This document shows positions 1 to 6,780 of a stretch of 32,126 bases of DNA, in pieces (the stretch's first letter is position 1; each line of letters opens with the position of its first letter). The stretch comes from Thermoleophilia bacterium (GTDB taxonomy: Bacteria; Actinomycetota; Thermoleophilia; Miltoncostaeales; Miltoncostaeaceae), in NCBI GenBank assembly GCA_020848615.1, contig JADLHW010000154.1, positions 1 through 32,126 of the forward strand. Direction: 5' to 3'. Both the position numbers and the translations under genes were made by a program. Below the pieces are notes generated by a model that ran no database searches, was not told the DNA's origin, and saw only the letters and a list, made by a program, of their open reading frames with translations.

Positions 1-158
1 AGATCCGTCACAGGGCCGCCGAAGCCTGCATGGAACTCCCGTTCGAGGCGTTCGAGGACCAGGTGCGCCCGTTCCTGGACCCTCCGGTCGCGGCCCTCTA
101 CGACGAGGCCGCCTGGTCGCAGATGCAGGAACACGTCGTGACGGAGCTCGTTCGATGA
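1..158 (+). CDS. C-terminal end of an AbiEii/AbiGii-like nucleotidyltransferase toxin (partial)
   Basis: The reading frame is open from base 3 and ends with a TGA at 156-158, giving 51 visible residues of a gene that begins outside the window. The tail has the pattern FEDQVRPFLDPPVAAL, which resembles the C-terminus of actinobacterial AbiEii/AbiGii toxins (a phenylalanine-rich helix followed by VRPFL-x-P). AbiEii proteins are nucleotidyltransferase-fold toxins paired with AbiEi antitoxins in abortive-infection toxin-antitoxin modules. The stop overlaps the ATG of the next gene by 4 bases, so the two are translationally coupled, and the partner looks like AbiEi, which supports the call. The catalytic GS-x10-DxD region lies outside the window and cannot be checked. 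Family assignment rests on a short tail and the neighbour only. Confidence 0.5.
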   Translation, partial: IRHRAAEACMELPFEAFEDQVRPFLDPPVAALYDEAAWSQMQEHVVTELVR

Positions 159-853
159 CCGGCTCGCAGGCATACGGCCGGCTCAGAGCGTTCGGCCGAC
201 CGGTGATCGAGACTCGGGAGGCCGCGACACTCCTTCAGATCTCTCCGAGCAATGCCTCGCATCTGCTGAGATCGTTGGGTGCGGCGGGGCTCGTCCGCAG
301 GATCCGTCACGGCCTGTGGGCGATCGACACCGCCACCGACCCCTTCGTGATCGCTCCCTACCTGACGGTGCCCTATCCGGCCTATGTGTCGCTTTGGTCC
401 GCCCTCGCCGCGCACGACATGATCGAGCAGATCCCGGCCCGGGTCTTCATCGTCTCGCTGGGCCGCTCGCGCAGAATCGACACCGGGTTCGGGCACTACT
501 CGGTCCACCATTTGGCGCCCGAGGTCTTCGGCGGGTTCGAGGGTGACGCGGAGCACGGTTACCTGGCGACCCCTGAGAAGGCGCTCTTCGACACGCTCTA
601 TGTCCGTGCACCTCGTGGCGGCAGGGCGTACCTCCCCGAGCTCACCCTGCCGAACGGCTTCGACGCTGGAGAGCTGGTGCGGTGGCGTGACCTCATCCCG
701 ATTCCGAAGCTGCGCACGATCGTCGGCCGAGGCATTGACCGTGTCCTCACCGGGCAGGTGGACTCGGGCCGCAGCGTGGAGTCCGGCGCGTCACCGCTGG
801 CCTCGGCAGGCACGGCGAGAAGGTCACCTGGCGGATCGTCGCCAACCGGGTAG
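155..853 (+). CDS. AbiEi-like winged-helix antitoxin/transcriptional regulator
   Basis: A 232-residue protein. Residues about 15-60 form a winged helix-turn-helix, with the recognition part ATLLQISPSNASHLLRSL followed by a wing ending GLWAI. Residues about 65-190 resemble the AbiEi C-terminal domain: YPAYVSLWSAL, then the later TPEKALFDTLY signature typical of this family. AbiEi proteins bind inverted repeats in their own promoter and neutralise the AbiEii nucleotidyltransferase without forming a stable complex (type IV). The ATG overlaps the upstream toxin-like stop (ATGA). The order toxin then antitoxin is the reverse of the usual abiEi-abiEii order. The last 30 residues are Ser/Gly-rich and look unlike a conserved domain, so a late frameshift or natural extension is possible. 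The module is less GC-rich than its neighbours, consistent with transfer. Confidence 0.65.
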   Translation: MTGSQAYGRLRAFGRPVIETREAATLLQISPSNASHLLRSLGAAGLVRRIRHGLWAIDTATDPFVIAPYLTVPYPAYVSLWSALAAHDMIEQIPARVFIVSLGRSRRIDTGFGHYSVHHLAPEVFGGFEGDAEHGYLATPEKALFDTLYVRAPRGGRAYLPELTLPNGFDAGELVRWRDLIPIPKLRTIVGRGIDRVLTGQVDSGRSVESGASPLASAGTARRSPGGSSPTG

Positions 854-910
854 CGGCCCTCGCCCCATCTCATCAGCGCCGTCTCTTGGCCGGCGCCCGT
901 CAAGCATCTG

Positions 911-926
911 GACGACACATGTCGTC
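911..926. other. Short inverted repeat between the antitoxin and lysE-type gene ends
   Basis: Two perfect 7-base arms (GACGACA / TGTCGTC) are separated by two bases. The repeat sits 3 bases beyond the stop of the leftward LysE-type gene and about 57 bases past the stop of the rightward AbiEi-like gene, so the two genes converge on it. It could be a small bidirectional terminator element or a protein site. The 2-base loop is too tight for a full hairpin and there is no T-tract, so the function is uncertain. Confidence 0.25.
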
Positions 927-929
927 TCG

Positions 930-1565
930 TCAGTCGTCGCGGCCGGTGAGGGCCAGCTTCACGCCGAGCGCCATCACGGCGAACGCCCCCGCGCCGCCCA
1001 CGTGCACGAGGCGCTGCGGGCGCCGCGCGAACCACCGCTGGGCGGTGCCCGCCGCGACGCCCCAGGCGCCGTCCGACACCATCGCGATGGCTGCGAACAC
1101 CAGGCTCAGGAGGCCCATCTGCAGCCACACGGGCGCGCCGTCCCGGTCGACGAACTGGGGCAGCACCGCGCCGAAGAACACCACCACCTTGGGGTTGGTG
1201 ACGCCGACGACGAAGCCGTCTCGCACGATGCGGCGGGTGGGGATGCGCTCCACCCCGCCCGCGAGCGCCGCGGGCAGGTCGCCACGGTGCCGCCACATCT
1301 GGACGCCCAGGAACACCAGGTACGCCGCACCGGCGAGCTTCACGATCGTGAACGCGGTGAGGCTCGTCGCGATGATCCCGCCGAGCCCGGCGGACACCAG
1401 CCACGCCAGCAGCAACGCCCCCGCGGTGTTCCCGGCCGTCGTCGCGAGCGCCGCTCGCGGTCCCAGGGCCACCCCGCGGCTCACGGCGAACAGCACCGAC
1501 GGTCCCGGCACCACGATGATCACCAGTGCCGCCAGGGCGAACCCGATGATCTGGTGGGCGGACAT
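930..1565 (-). CDS. LysE/RhtB family amino-acid exporter
   Basis: A 211-residue integral membrane protein of normal length for the LysE/RhtB family. The first segment carries the hallmark proline-glycine stretch VVPGPSVLFAVSRG, followed by the conserved GNTAGALL helix and KLAGAAYLVFLGVQMWR. Later segments FVVGVTNPKVVVFFGAVLPQFV and the C-terminal hydrophobic helices complete the six-helix pattern. Family members export basic or neutral amino acids and analogues across the cytoplasmic membrane. ATG 1565 is preceded by AGGA about 7 bases upstream. The gene stands alone, transcribed leftward, with its own upstream intergenic region holding two palindromes. The substrate cannot be read from sequence, and no LysG-like regulator is adjacent. 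Confidence 0.9.
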   Translation of the reverse strand: MSAHQIIGFALAALVIIVVPGPSVLFAVSRGVALGPRAALATTAGNTAGALLLAWLVSAGLGGIIATSLTAFTIVKLAGAAYLVFLGVQMWRHRGDLPAALAGGVERIPTRRIVRDGFVVGVTNPKVVVFFGAVLPQFVDRDGAPVWLQMGLLSLVFAAIAMVSDGAWGVAAGTAQRWFARRPQRLVHVGGAGAFAVMALGVKLALTGRDD

Positions 1566-1745
1566 CCCATGATCCTAGGCGCCCCAGGCCCTCCGGGGCA
1601 CCTCCCAACGCCCCGTGCGTCACGCGACCGTGCCCGATGACGTCCCCAATCGGGGCGTCCGTCCGAGGGCACAGACACCGTGCCGGAACCGTGCCGACGC
1701 GCGACCGGCTCACGCACGTCCGCCCCCCTCCCGGCTGCCCGGGAA

Positions 1746-1779
1746 GTGTGCAATTGCACACCGGGACGTGCAATTGCAC
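1746..1779. promoter_or_regulatory. Two CAATTG-centred palindromes 20 bp apart: candidate operator
   Basis: The first site, 1746-1761, is a perfect 16-base palindrome, GTGTGCAATTGCACAC. The second, 1768-1779, is a perfect 12-base palindrome, GTGCAATTGCAC. Their centres are exactly 20 bases apart, about two helical turns, so two dimers would bind the same DNA face. They are AT-containing islands in very GC-rich DNA and lie about 180 bases upstream of the LysE-type start. This is typical operator geometry for a dimeric winged-helix, Lrp or TetR-type regulator. Which protein binds is unknown. Confidence 0.6.
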
Positions 1780-1912
1780 ACGCTGCGCACGCGCCCCACG
1801 CCCAAGGCCATGCGGTTCACGCCGCCGGTCGGGCCCCGAAGCGGCTCCTCGGGAGTGGCGGCGCTGGATCGGCAACCCGAGCCGCTGACCCGCCACCGCC
1901 CGCCCCACGATC

Positions 1913-1940
1913 CGTCCCGGCCGTCGCAGCGGCCGGGACG
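1913..1940 (-). terminator. Hairpin downstream of the leftward operon
   Basis: An 11-base perfect stem (CGTCCCGGCCG / CGGCCGGGACG) with a 6-base loop begins 17 bases beyond the stop of the last leftward gene (stop at 1958-1960). Its position suggests a transcription terminator for the long leftward operon. There is no T-tract on the minus strand, which is common for actinobacterial terminators, so it may instead be a processing or stability element. Confidence 0.55.
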
Positions 1941-1957
1941 TCTCGTGATCGCCCGGG

Positions 1958-2857
1958 CTACCGCTTCTTCTTCTTGGGGAGGCGCCGGGTGGGGGGCGGG
2001 GTGGGGACCGACCGCAGGGCCCCCTCGGCGATCTGGGCGACCAGGCCGACGCCGATGGCGGCGGGGATGCCGGCCAGACCGACGACGTCCTGCACGGCGG
2101 CCTGCTCGGCGGTCGTGATGCCGGCGATGACGCCGTCGGTGTCCTTGAAGACGCGCATGATCACGCGGAACGCGTGCACCTGGGCGGCGTCCTCGCACAC
2201 GCCCATGCCGACGTGCTGGATGCCGTGGGCCTCCGCCAGGCCCTCGCGGGACAGCCCGGGGGCGCCGCCGCCGTGGGCGACGACCTCGTGCAGGGCACCG
2301 AAGCCCGCGGCACGGCCGAACAGGGACCCGGCGTCACGGGCGATGCGGAGCGCCATCTGCGGCTCCCACGCGTCGCCCTGCTCCGGGTGGCGCTCCAGCA
2401 GGGCGGGCAGCAGCTGCTCGGGGTCATGGTGCCCGTGCTCGTCGGCCTCGTCGGCGGCATCCTCCTCGGCCTTCATGGCGAGCCACTCGGTGCACACCGC
2501 GCAGTCGCCGTCCACGCCCAGGGCCTCATGGGCCAGCGCGACGAGCTTGGGGGTGGGGTCGTCCTCCGCGTCGTCGTCCTCGCGCTGCGACTGCGCCTGC
2601 AGGTATGCGTCGGCCTTCGCGCGGTCGAAGCGGCCGTCCTCGCCCACGCCCTCGGTGAGCAGCTCGGTGACGGCTGGGGCCAGGTCCAGGGGCAGGGTCG
2701 CGGCCAGGCCGACGGTCTCGGCGTCGCTGCCGCGCATGCCGCGCAGGATGGCCGGCGGCGTGCGGGCCATGCGCTCCACCAGGTCCCCCTGGGGCACCAG
2801 CCCGGTCTCCTCCATCAGCCGGTTCAACAGGATCTGGGTGAGCGAGTACTGCTCCAT
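1958..2857 (-). CDS. Uncharacterised acidic protein with CxxC motif and lysine-rich tail
   Basis: A 299-residue protein I do not recognise. It begins MEQYSLTQILLNRLMEETGL and has no signal peptide. There are two strongly acidic stretches (about residues 91-100 and 129-146), a CAVC motif (C119, C122), a histidine cluster at 141-144, a second conserved-looking region around 185-240, a hydrophobic Gly/Ala-rich segment at about 255-278 that could be a single membrane helix or an amphipathic helix, and a basic end, RRLPKKKKR. ATG 2857 follows directly on the TAA of the glycosyltransferase gene with no spacer, so it is the last gene of the leftward chain. CxxC plus His could bind a metal, but no family is evident. 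Coding status is supported by the tight spacing, codon pattern and hairpin just past its stop. Confidence 0.75.
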   Translation of the reverse strand: MEQYSLTQILLNRLMEETGLVPQGDLVERMARTPPAILRGMRGSDAETVGLAATLPLDLAPAVTELLTEGVGEDGRFDRAKADAYLQAQSQREDDDAEDDPTPKLVALAHEALGVDGDCAVCTEWLAMKAEEDAADEADEHGHHDPEQLLPALLERHPEQGDAWEPQMALRIARDAGSLFGRAAGFGALHEVVAHGGGAPGLSREGLAEAHGIQHVGMGVCEDAAQVHAFRVIMRVFKDTDGVIAGITTAEQAAVQDVVGLAGIPAAIGVGLVAQIAEGALRSVPTPPPTRRLPKKKKR

Positions 2858-4066
2858 TTACATGGTCCTTTCCCCGGCGACCCCGGAGGCGACGGCCCGG
2901 CGGCGCGGCGCACCGTCCAGGACCTCGCGGTAGATGTCCTCGACCTGACGGGCCACGATGGGCCACGCATAGCGCTCCTCGGCGACCGCCCGGCCGCGCG
3001 CGCCCCAGTCGCGGCGCAGGGCCGCGTCCGTGAGCACCTCCGCCAGCCCGGCGGCGAGCGCCACCGGGTCGTCGCACGGGACGAAGCGCCCCGGTGCGCC
3101 GTCGCGGATGACCTGCCGGAACCCGACGTTGTCCGCGCACACGACGGGGATGCCGGACGCGAGGGCCTCCAGCAGCACCACCCCGAACGAGGCGAGGGTG
3201 CACGGCGCGGCGAGCACCGTCGCATGCCGGTACATCTCGGGCCGCTCGTCCTTCAGCAGGCCCTCCCAGCGGATGCGGTCCCACACGCCGAGGCGCCTGG
3301 CGGTGCGCTCGTAGTACGGCCGCATGGGGCCGTCCCCGATGACCTGCACCTCGAAGTCGTGCCCCTGGTCCTGCAGGATCTTCGCGGCGTCCAGGAGGGT
3401 GTGCAGGCCGTTGCGCGGGTCGAAACGGCCCACGAACAGGATGCGCGGGGGCCCGGCGTGGCGTGGCTCGCCGGCCTCCAGCGGCCGGAACAGGGTGGTG
3501 TCGATGCCGTTGGGCACCACGTCCCACGGGCCGGGGAAGTACTGGTCCAGGCTCATCACGCACGCCTGCGACACCACGATCTTGCGGTCCAGGTTCCGCA
3601 GGGCGGCGCTCACGTACGGGTGGCCCAGCCGGTAGCCCCAGTGCCCGCCGTCGAAGTACGTGTGGAACGTCCCCACCGTGCACGCGGCCCGTGAGATCTT
3701 CGTGCCGAGCAGCGACAGCACCGGCGGGGCGAGGCCCTGGGTGTGCACCACGTCGGCGTGCGCCATCGCCCGGGCGAGGCGGCGCTTGAGGCCCGGGCCG
3801 ACGGTGATGCGGGCGATCGACCCGTTGCTCACCACGGGGACCGACCGGCCCACGCGCACCGTCCGGTACCCGTGCAGCTCCCGGTTCTCGGCATCCAGCG
3901 CCTGCGCGGCGGCCCGTTCGTGGCGGCTCGTGTTGCTGGTGATCACCGTGACGTCGTGTCCCAGTGCCGCGAGCTCGGCCGACAGGAAGTGCACGTGCTC
4001 GGAGATGCCGCCCAGCACCGGGTACGCGTACTCGGTGACCATCGCGACCCGTAGCGGCCGGCTCAC
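2858..4066 (-). CDS. GT4 family glycosyltransferase (PimB-like), lacking first Glu of the EX7E motif
   Basis: A 402-residue GT-B fold glycosyltransferase of family GT4. The N-terminal domain has the acceptor-side start VTEYAYPVLGGISEHV (GG loop at 19-20) and FHTYFDGGHWGY (134-144). The C-terminal domain has VPNGID (184-189), ILFVGRFDPRNGLHTLLDA (about 209-227), VIGDGP (242-247) and LASFGVVLLEALASGIPVV (about 291-309). The closest functional group by appearance is actinobacterial phosphatidylinositol mannosyltransferases and related lipid or diacylglycerol glycosyltransferases. In the EX7E nucleotide-sugar motif the second Glu is E300, but the first position is Ala292 (codon GCC). The gene starts with an ATGA overlap with the PAP2 gene, suggesting a shared role in (inositol) glycolipid synthesis at the membrane. 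The exact donor and acceptor cannot be assigned. Confidence 0.88.
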   Translation of the reverse strand: MSRPLRVAMVTEYAYPVLGGISEHVHFLSAELAALGHDVTVITSNTSRHERAAAQALDAENRELHGYRTVRVGRSVPVVSNGSIARITVGPGLKRRLARAMAHADVVHTQGLAPPVLSLLGTKISRAACTVGTFHTYFDGGHWGYRLGHPYVSAALRNLDRKIVVSQACVMSLDQYFPGPWDVVPNGIDTTLFRPLEAGEPRHAGPPRILFVGRFDPRNGLHTLLDAAKILQDQGHDFEVQVIGDGPMRPYYERTARRLGVWDRIRWEGLLKDERPEMYRHATVLAAPCTLASFGVVLLEALASGIPVVCADNVGFRQVIRDGAPGRFVPCDDPVALAAGLAEVLTDAALRRDWGARGRAVAEERYAWPIVARQVEDIYREVLDGAPRRRAVASGVAGERTM

Positions 4067-4872
4067 CGGGCGCCCGCCCCGCTGAGCACCGGCACCGGCG
4101 CGGGGTCCGCGCCGCCGTCGCCGTCACGCCCGTACCGCCAGGGCCGCGGGATGTCCCGGGCGCTCACCAGGTGCACCAGGCCGAGGGCCAGCAGCACGCA
4201 CGTCGCGCCGCCGACGCCGTCGAGCCAGTAGTGGTTCGCCGTGGCGATCGTGACCCACGTCATCCACGCGGGGATGAGCCACACCAGGTACCGCCACCGC
4301 CCCGCGGGGCGCAGCAGCCAGGTGAGCAGCAGGGCGTAGAAGAACGAGTAGCCGATGTGCAGGGACGGCATCGCCGCGAACTCGTTGCGGAACGGCTGGA
4401 ACCAGTCGAGGGCGCCGCCCAGCTTGAGCGCCTCCTTCGTGGTGTCCTCCAGGCCCAGGTCCAGGAACCTGGGCGGGGCCAGGGGGAACAGCCAGAACAC
4501 CAGCACCGCGAAGATGTGCGTTCCCCAGAACCAGTTGCGCACGAACGCGTACTGCGGCCTGCGCATGAGCCAGATGAGGGTGAAGAACGCGATGAACCCG
4601 GGGGTGTGGGCGAGCGTGTAGTACCACTTCACCACGGCCTCGCCACCGGCGATGGCGTGGGTGATGTCCTGGATGTTGCCCTCGATGTGCATGCCCAGGG
4701 CCGACTCGACATCCACCACCGAATCGGCGTTGCGCATCGCCCGCGCGATGTCGGCGCGGGTCTCCGGGGCCACCAGGTCCCGCGCCGCCTCGTAGGCGAA
4801 CGAGAGGACGAAGAACAGCAGCACCTCGAAGCCCCCGTGCCACCGGGCCCGCCAGATCCGTGAAACACCCAC
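4063..4872 (-). CDS. PAP2_3-type membrane phosphatase / inositolphosphotransferase-like protein
   Basis: A 269-residue multi-spanning membrane protein. Hydrophobic segments lie at about residues 16-26, 92-104, 117-132, 172-186, 196-212 and 220-236. The PAP2 catalytic motifs are visible: AAMPSLHIGYS (about 166-176, catalytic H172) and TANHYWLDGVGG (211-222, H214 and D218), with the APPRF element (132-136) typical of the Aur1/Ipt1-like PAP2_3 branch. Enzymes of this branch transfer phosphoinositol or phosphoglycerol head groups or hydrolyse lipid phosphates. I chose GTG 4872, 11 bases after the M20 stop, because it is in frame and gives a basic N-terminus before the first helix; there is no strong ribosome-binding site. 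The stop overlaps the GT4 start, linking it to glycolipid synthesis. Confidence 0.85.
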   Translation of the reverse strand: MGVSRIWRARWHGGFEVLLFFVLSFAYEAARDLVAPETRADIARAMRNADSVVDVESALGMHIEGNIQDITHAIAGGEAVVKWYYTLAHTPGFIAFFTLIWLMRRPQYAFVRNWFWGTHIFAVLVFWLFPLAPPRFLDLGLEDTTKEALKLGGALDWFQPFRNEFAAMPSLHIGYSFFYALLLTWLLRPAGRWRYLVWLIPAWMTWVTIATANHYWLDGVGGATCVLLALGLVHLVSARDIPRPWRYGRDGDGGADPAPVPVLSGAGAR

Positions 4873-4883
4873 GGCGGAGGACC

Positions 4884-6023
4884 CTACCAATGCGCGCCGG
4901 TGGCGAGCCGCCCCAGCAGCGCCGCCGCGACCGCCGCCCGGGCGGCCACCGAACCGGTGTCGGCCCACTCGTCCGGGCCGTGCAGCCCGCCGCCCACGAC
5001 GCCCAGCCCGTCGATGACCGCGAGGCCGGCGCCCGCCAGGTGGTTCGCGTCGGACACCCCGCCCACCGAGACCGCCGCGGGCGCGAGATGCCGGGCGCGT
5101 GCCTCCTCGATGTACAGGTCCGCCAGGCGTGCGGCGCCGGGGGTCACCGGCATCGCCGGGCAGCCCACCACCTCGGTCACCGTGGCGCGCACGTCCCGGC
5201 GCGCGGCGATCCGGGAACAGGCCCGCTCCAGGCCGGCCCGCGCCTCCGGCAGGGCCGTGCCGGCGGTGACCCGCACGTCCACCTCGGCCACCGCCGCGTC
5301 GGGCACCACGTTCACGGCGGCACCGCCGCGGATGATCCCCACCGTCACGTCGGTGCCGTCCCCGGGGGCCGCGAGGGCCTCCGCGGCCAGCACCATCTCG
5401 GCCAGGGCCGTCACGGCGTTGCGGCCCTCGGCGGGGTTGCGGCCGGCGTGCGCCGCCCGGCCCGCGACCTCCACGCGCAGGACGGACCGCCCGCGGCGGC
5501 CCACCACCACGTCGCCGGCGCCGGCGGCGGGCTCGAACACCAGGCCGGCGTCCGCGGCGGCCGCCGCGGCGTGCAGCAGCGGCAGGCTGTGCGGCGCGCC
5601 GAGCTCCTCGTCGGGGGTGATGAGCAGCTCCCAGCCCAGGGCGCCGGCGTGGGACGCGGCCTCGAACCCGGCCAGTGCGGCGATCATCACCAGGATCCCG
5701 CCCTTCATGTCCGCGACCCCGGGCCCGGTGATCACCCCGTCGGCGCCGAGGGCGACCGGCGGCCCCGGGAGGTCCGGGCCGTGGACGGTGTCGTAGTGCC
5801 CCACCAGCACCACGCGGCGCGGGGCCTCCGGCCGCACGACCATCCGCAGGGCGGCCGCGCCGCCGTCCAGCGGGATGTCCTCGAGGGTGCCGGGCAGGCG
5901 GGCCGCGCGTTCCCGGATGAGGGCGGCCATCGCCGCCAGGCCCGGCAGGTCGTGCGAGCCGGAGGGCTGGCCCGCCCACCGCGCCAGCACGGGGCCGGCG
6001 TCGGCGATCACGTCCGGGCTCAC
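4884..6023 (-). CDS. M20 family metallopeptidase/amidohydrolase (CPG2-like)
   Basis: A 379-residue cytosolic zinc hydrolase of normal M20 length. Metal and catalytic residues are all visible: HYDTVHG (H76, D78), GPGVADMKGG (D105 bridging), TPDEELGAP (E139 base, E140), FEPA (E164) and C-terminal GGLHGPDE (about H348). The dimerisation lid domain lies at about 178-290. The order and spacing resemble glutamate carboxypeptidase (CPG2)-like enzymes that cleave N-acyl or peptide amides. GTG 6023 overlaps the TGA of the lipoprotein gene (GTGA), which fixes the start; the frame is open further upstream but that would overlap the lipoprotein gene. It is translationally chained to the B6 operon, so it could hydrolyse an N-acyl ring-opening product. 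That role is inference; a general peptidase role is equally possible. Confidence 0.9.
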   Translation of the reverse strand: MSPDVIADAGPVLARWAGQPSGSHDLPGLAAMAALIRERAARLPGTLEDIPLDGGAAALRMVVRPEAPRRVVLVGHYDTVHGPDLPGPPVALGADGVITGPGVADMKGGILVMIAALAGFEAASHAGALGWELLITPDEELGAPHSLPLLHAAAAAADAGLVFEPAAGAGDVVVGRRGRSVLRVEVAGRAAHAGRNPAEGRNAVTALAEMVLAAEALAAPGDGTDVTVGIIRGGAAVNVVPDAAVAEVDVRVTAGTALPEARAGLERACSRIAARRDVRATVTEVVGCPAMPVTPGAARLADLYIEEARARHLAPAAVSVGGVSDANHLAGAGLAVIDGLGVVGGGLHGPDEWADTGSVAARAAVAAALLGRLATGAHW

Positions 6024-6382
6024 GGCTCGTCGCCGGTGCGGGTGCGCCGGCACCGCAGGGCCGGCTCCTCCACGTTGGTCACCGCCGCGCCGTCGCGCAC
6101 CACCACGCAGTACGGCCAGATGTGCGGCTCCCCGAAGTTCACGTTGCAGCGGAAGATCGGCTCGCCGCGCCGGGAGCGCACGTCCGTGGCCGCGCACTTC
6201 ACGTAGTGCATGGACAGGGACCTCGCCTCCAGGCGGGCCCGCAGGGCACCCTCCGCGCCGGTCACCGACACCGGGAAGGCGTCGGGGGTGGCCGGCCGGG
6301 CGGGGGACGAGGGGGAGCCGTCCCCGCCGCAGCCGGCGACCAGTGCCGCGATCACCAGCACCGCGGCGAACCGGGTGGTCAT
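6020..6382 (-). CDS. Small secreted lipoprotein of unknown function
   Basis: A 120-residue protein with a signal peptide (MTTRFAAVLVIAALVAGC) ending in a lipobox with C18, followed by a Ser/Pro/Ala linker. The mature part has four cysteines (in VKCAATDV, FRCNVNFG, WPYCVVV and LRCRR), which could form two disulfides outside the membrane. A mature core with MHYVKC...FRCNVNFGE looks like a small DUF4333-like or similar extracytoplasmic module, but I cannot name it firmly. ATG 6382 overlaps the VOC gene stop (ATGA), and its own stop overlaps the M20 GTG. The 4-base overlaps on both sides support the coding call. Function is unknown. Confidence 0.8.
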   Translation of the reverse strand: MTTRFAAVLVIAALVAGCGGDGSPSSPARPATPDAFPVSVTGAEGALRARLEARSLSMHYVKCAATDVRSRRGEPIFRCNVNFGEPHIWPYCVVVRDGAAVTNVEEPALRCRRTRTGDEP

Positions 6383-6780
6383 GCGGGCTGCTCGACCTCC
6401 ACCAGGAACCCGTCGGGGTCACGCAGGAAGAACCGGTGGCCGCCCCACGGCGGCGAGAACGGCGGGGCCAGCATGTCCGCCCCCGCGGCGAGCAGGTCCG
6501 CGTGGACGGCCAGGCAGTCCGCCACCTCCAGCACCAGCACCGCGGCCGCAGAGGAGGGGTCCGGGGGCGCGACCATGAGCACCCCCGGCCGGTCGTCCGC
6601 CGGATGGCCCTGCTCGGCCAGCGACAGGCGCATCCCCGCCCGCACCAGGCTCGCGTACGGCGGGTCGTCGTACACGGCCTCCACCTCGAACCCGAGCATG
6701 TCGCGGTAGAACGCGACGGACCGGTCCACGTCGGCGACGGCCAGGATCACCCCTGCCCGGGTGACGGGGAACGCGGGCAT
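6379..6780 (-). CDS. VOC (glyoxalase/bleomycin-resistance) family protein
   Basis: A 133-residue single-unit vicinal-oxygen-chelate protein with two beta-alpha-beta-beta-beta modules: module one starts with VILAVADVDRSVAFYRDMLGFEVE (about residues 10-33), and module two ends with HRFFLRDPDGFLVEVEQ (about 115-131), the standard FxDPDGxxxExxQ ending with the final Glu as a likely metal ligand. The usual first-strand metal histidine is not evident (the position reads AVADV), so metal binding may be altered. Homologues range from glyoxalases to extradiol dioxygenases and isomerases. The ATG shares one base with the stop of pyridoxal dehydrogenase (TGATG), making it the last gene of the recognisable B6 set. 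A role in B6 breakdown is inferred from coupling only. Confidence 0.85.
   Translation of the reverse strand: MPAFPVTRAGVILAVADVDRSVAFYRDMLGFEVEAVYDDPPYASLVRAGMRLSLAEQGHPADDRPGVLMVAPPDPSSAAAVLVLEVADCLAVHADLLAAGADMLAPPFSPPWGGHRFFLRDPDGFLVEVEQPA

Larger units (their letters stand above)
1566..1957. other. Intergenic region upstream of the LysE-type gene
   Basis: A 392-base stretch without a convincing gene. It holds, from right to left, a hairpin just past the stop of the leftward operon (1913-1940), a pair of CAATTG-centred palindromes (1746-1779), and an imperfect hairpin at about 1639-1659 (GACG-T-CCCC paired with GGGG-CGTC) in what would be the leader of the LysE-type gene. Open frames here are high-GC shadows lacking ribosome-binding sites and family resemblance. 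I did not find a convincing -35/-10 pair. Confidence 0.6.

Noticed and set aside
598-1908. Minus-strand open frame of 436 residues across the antitoxin and lysE-type genes
   Set aside because: It overlaps two well-supported genes in another frame or strand, is Arg/Gly/Pro-rich without domains, and lacks a start signal.
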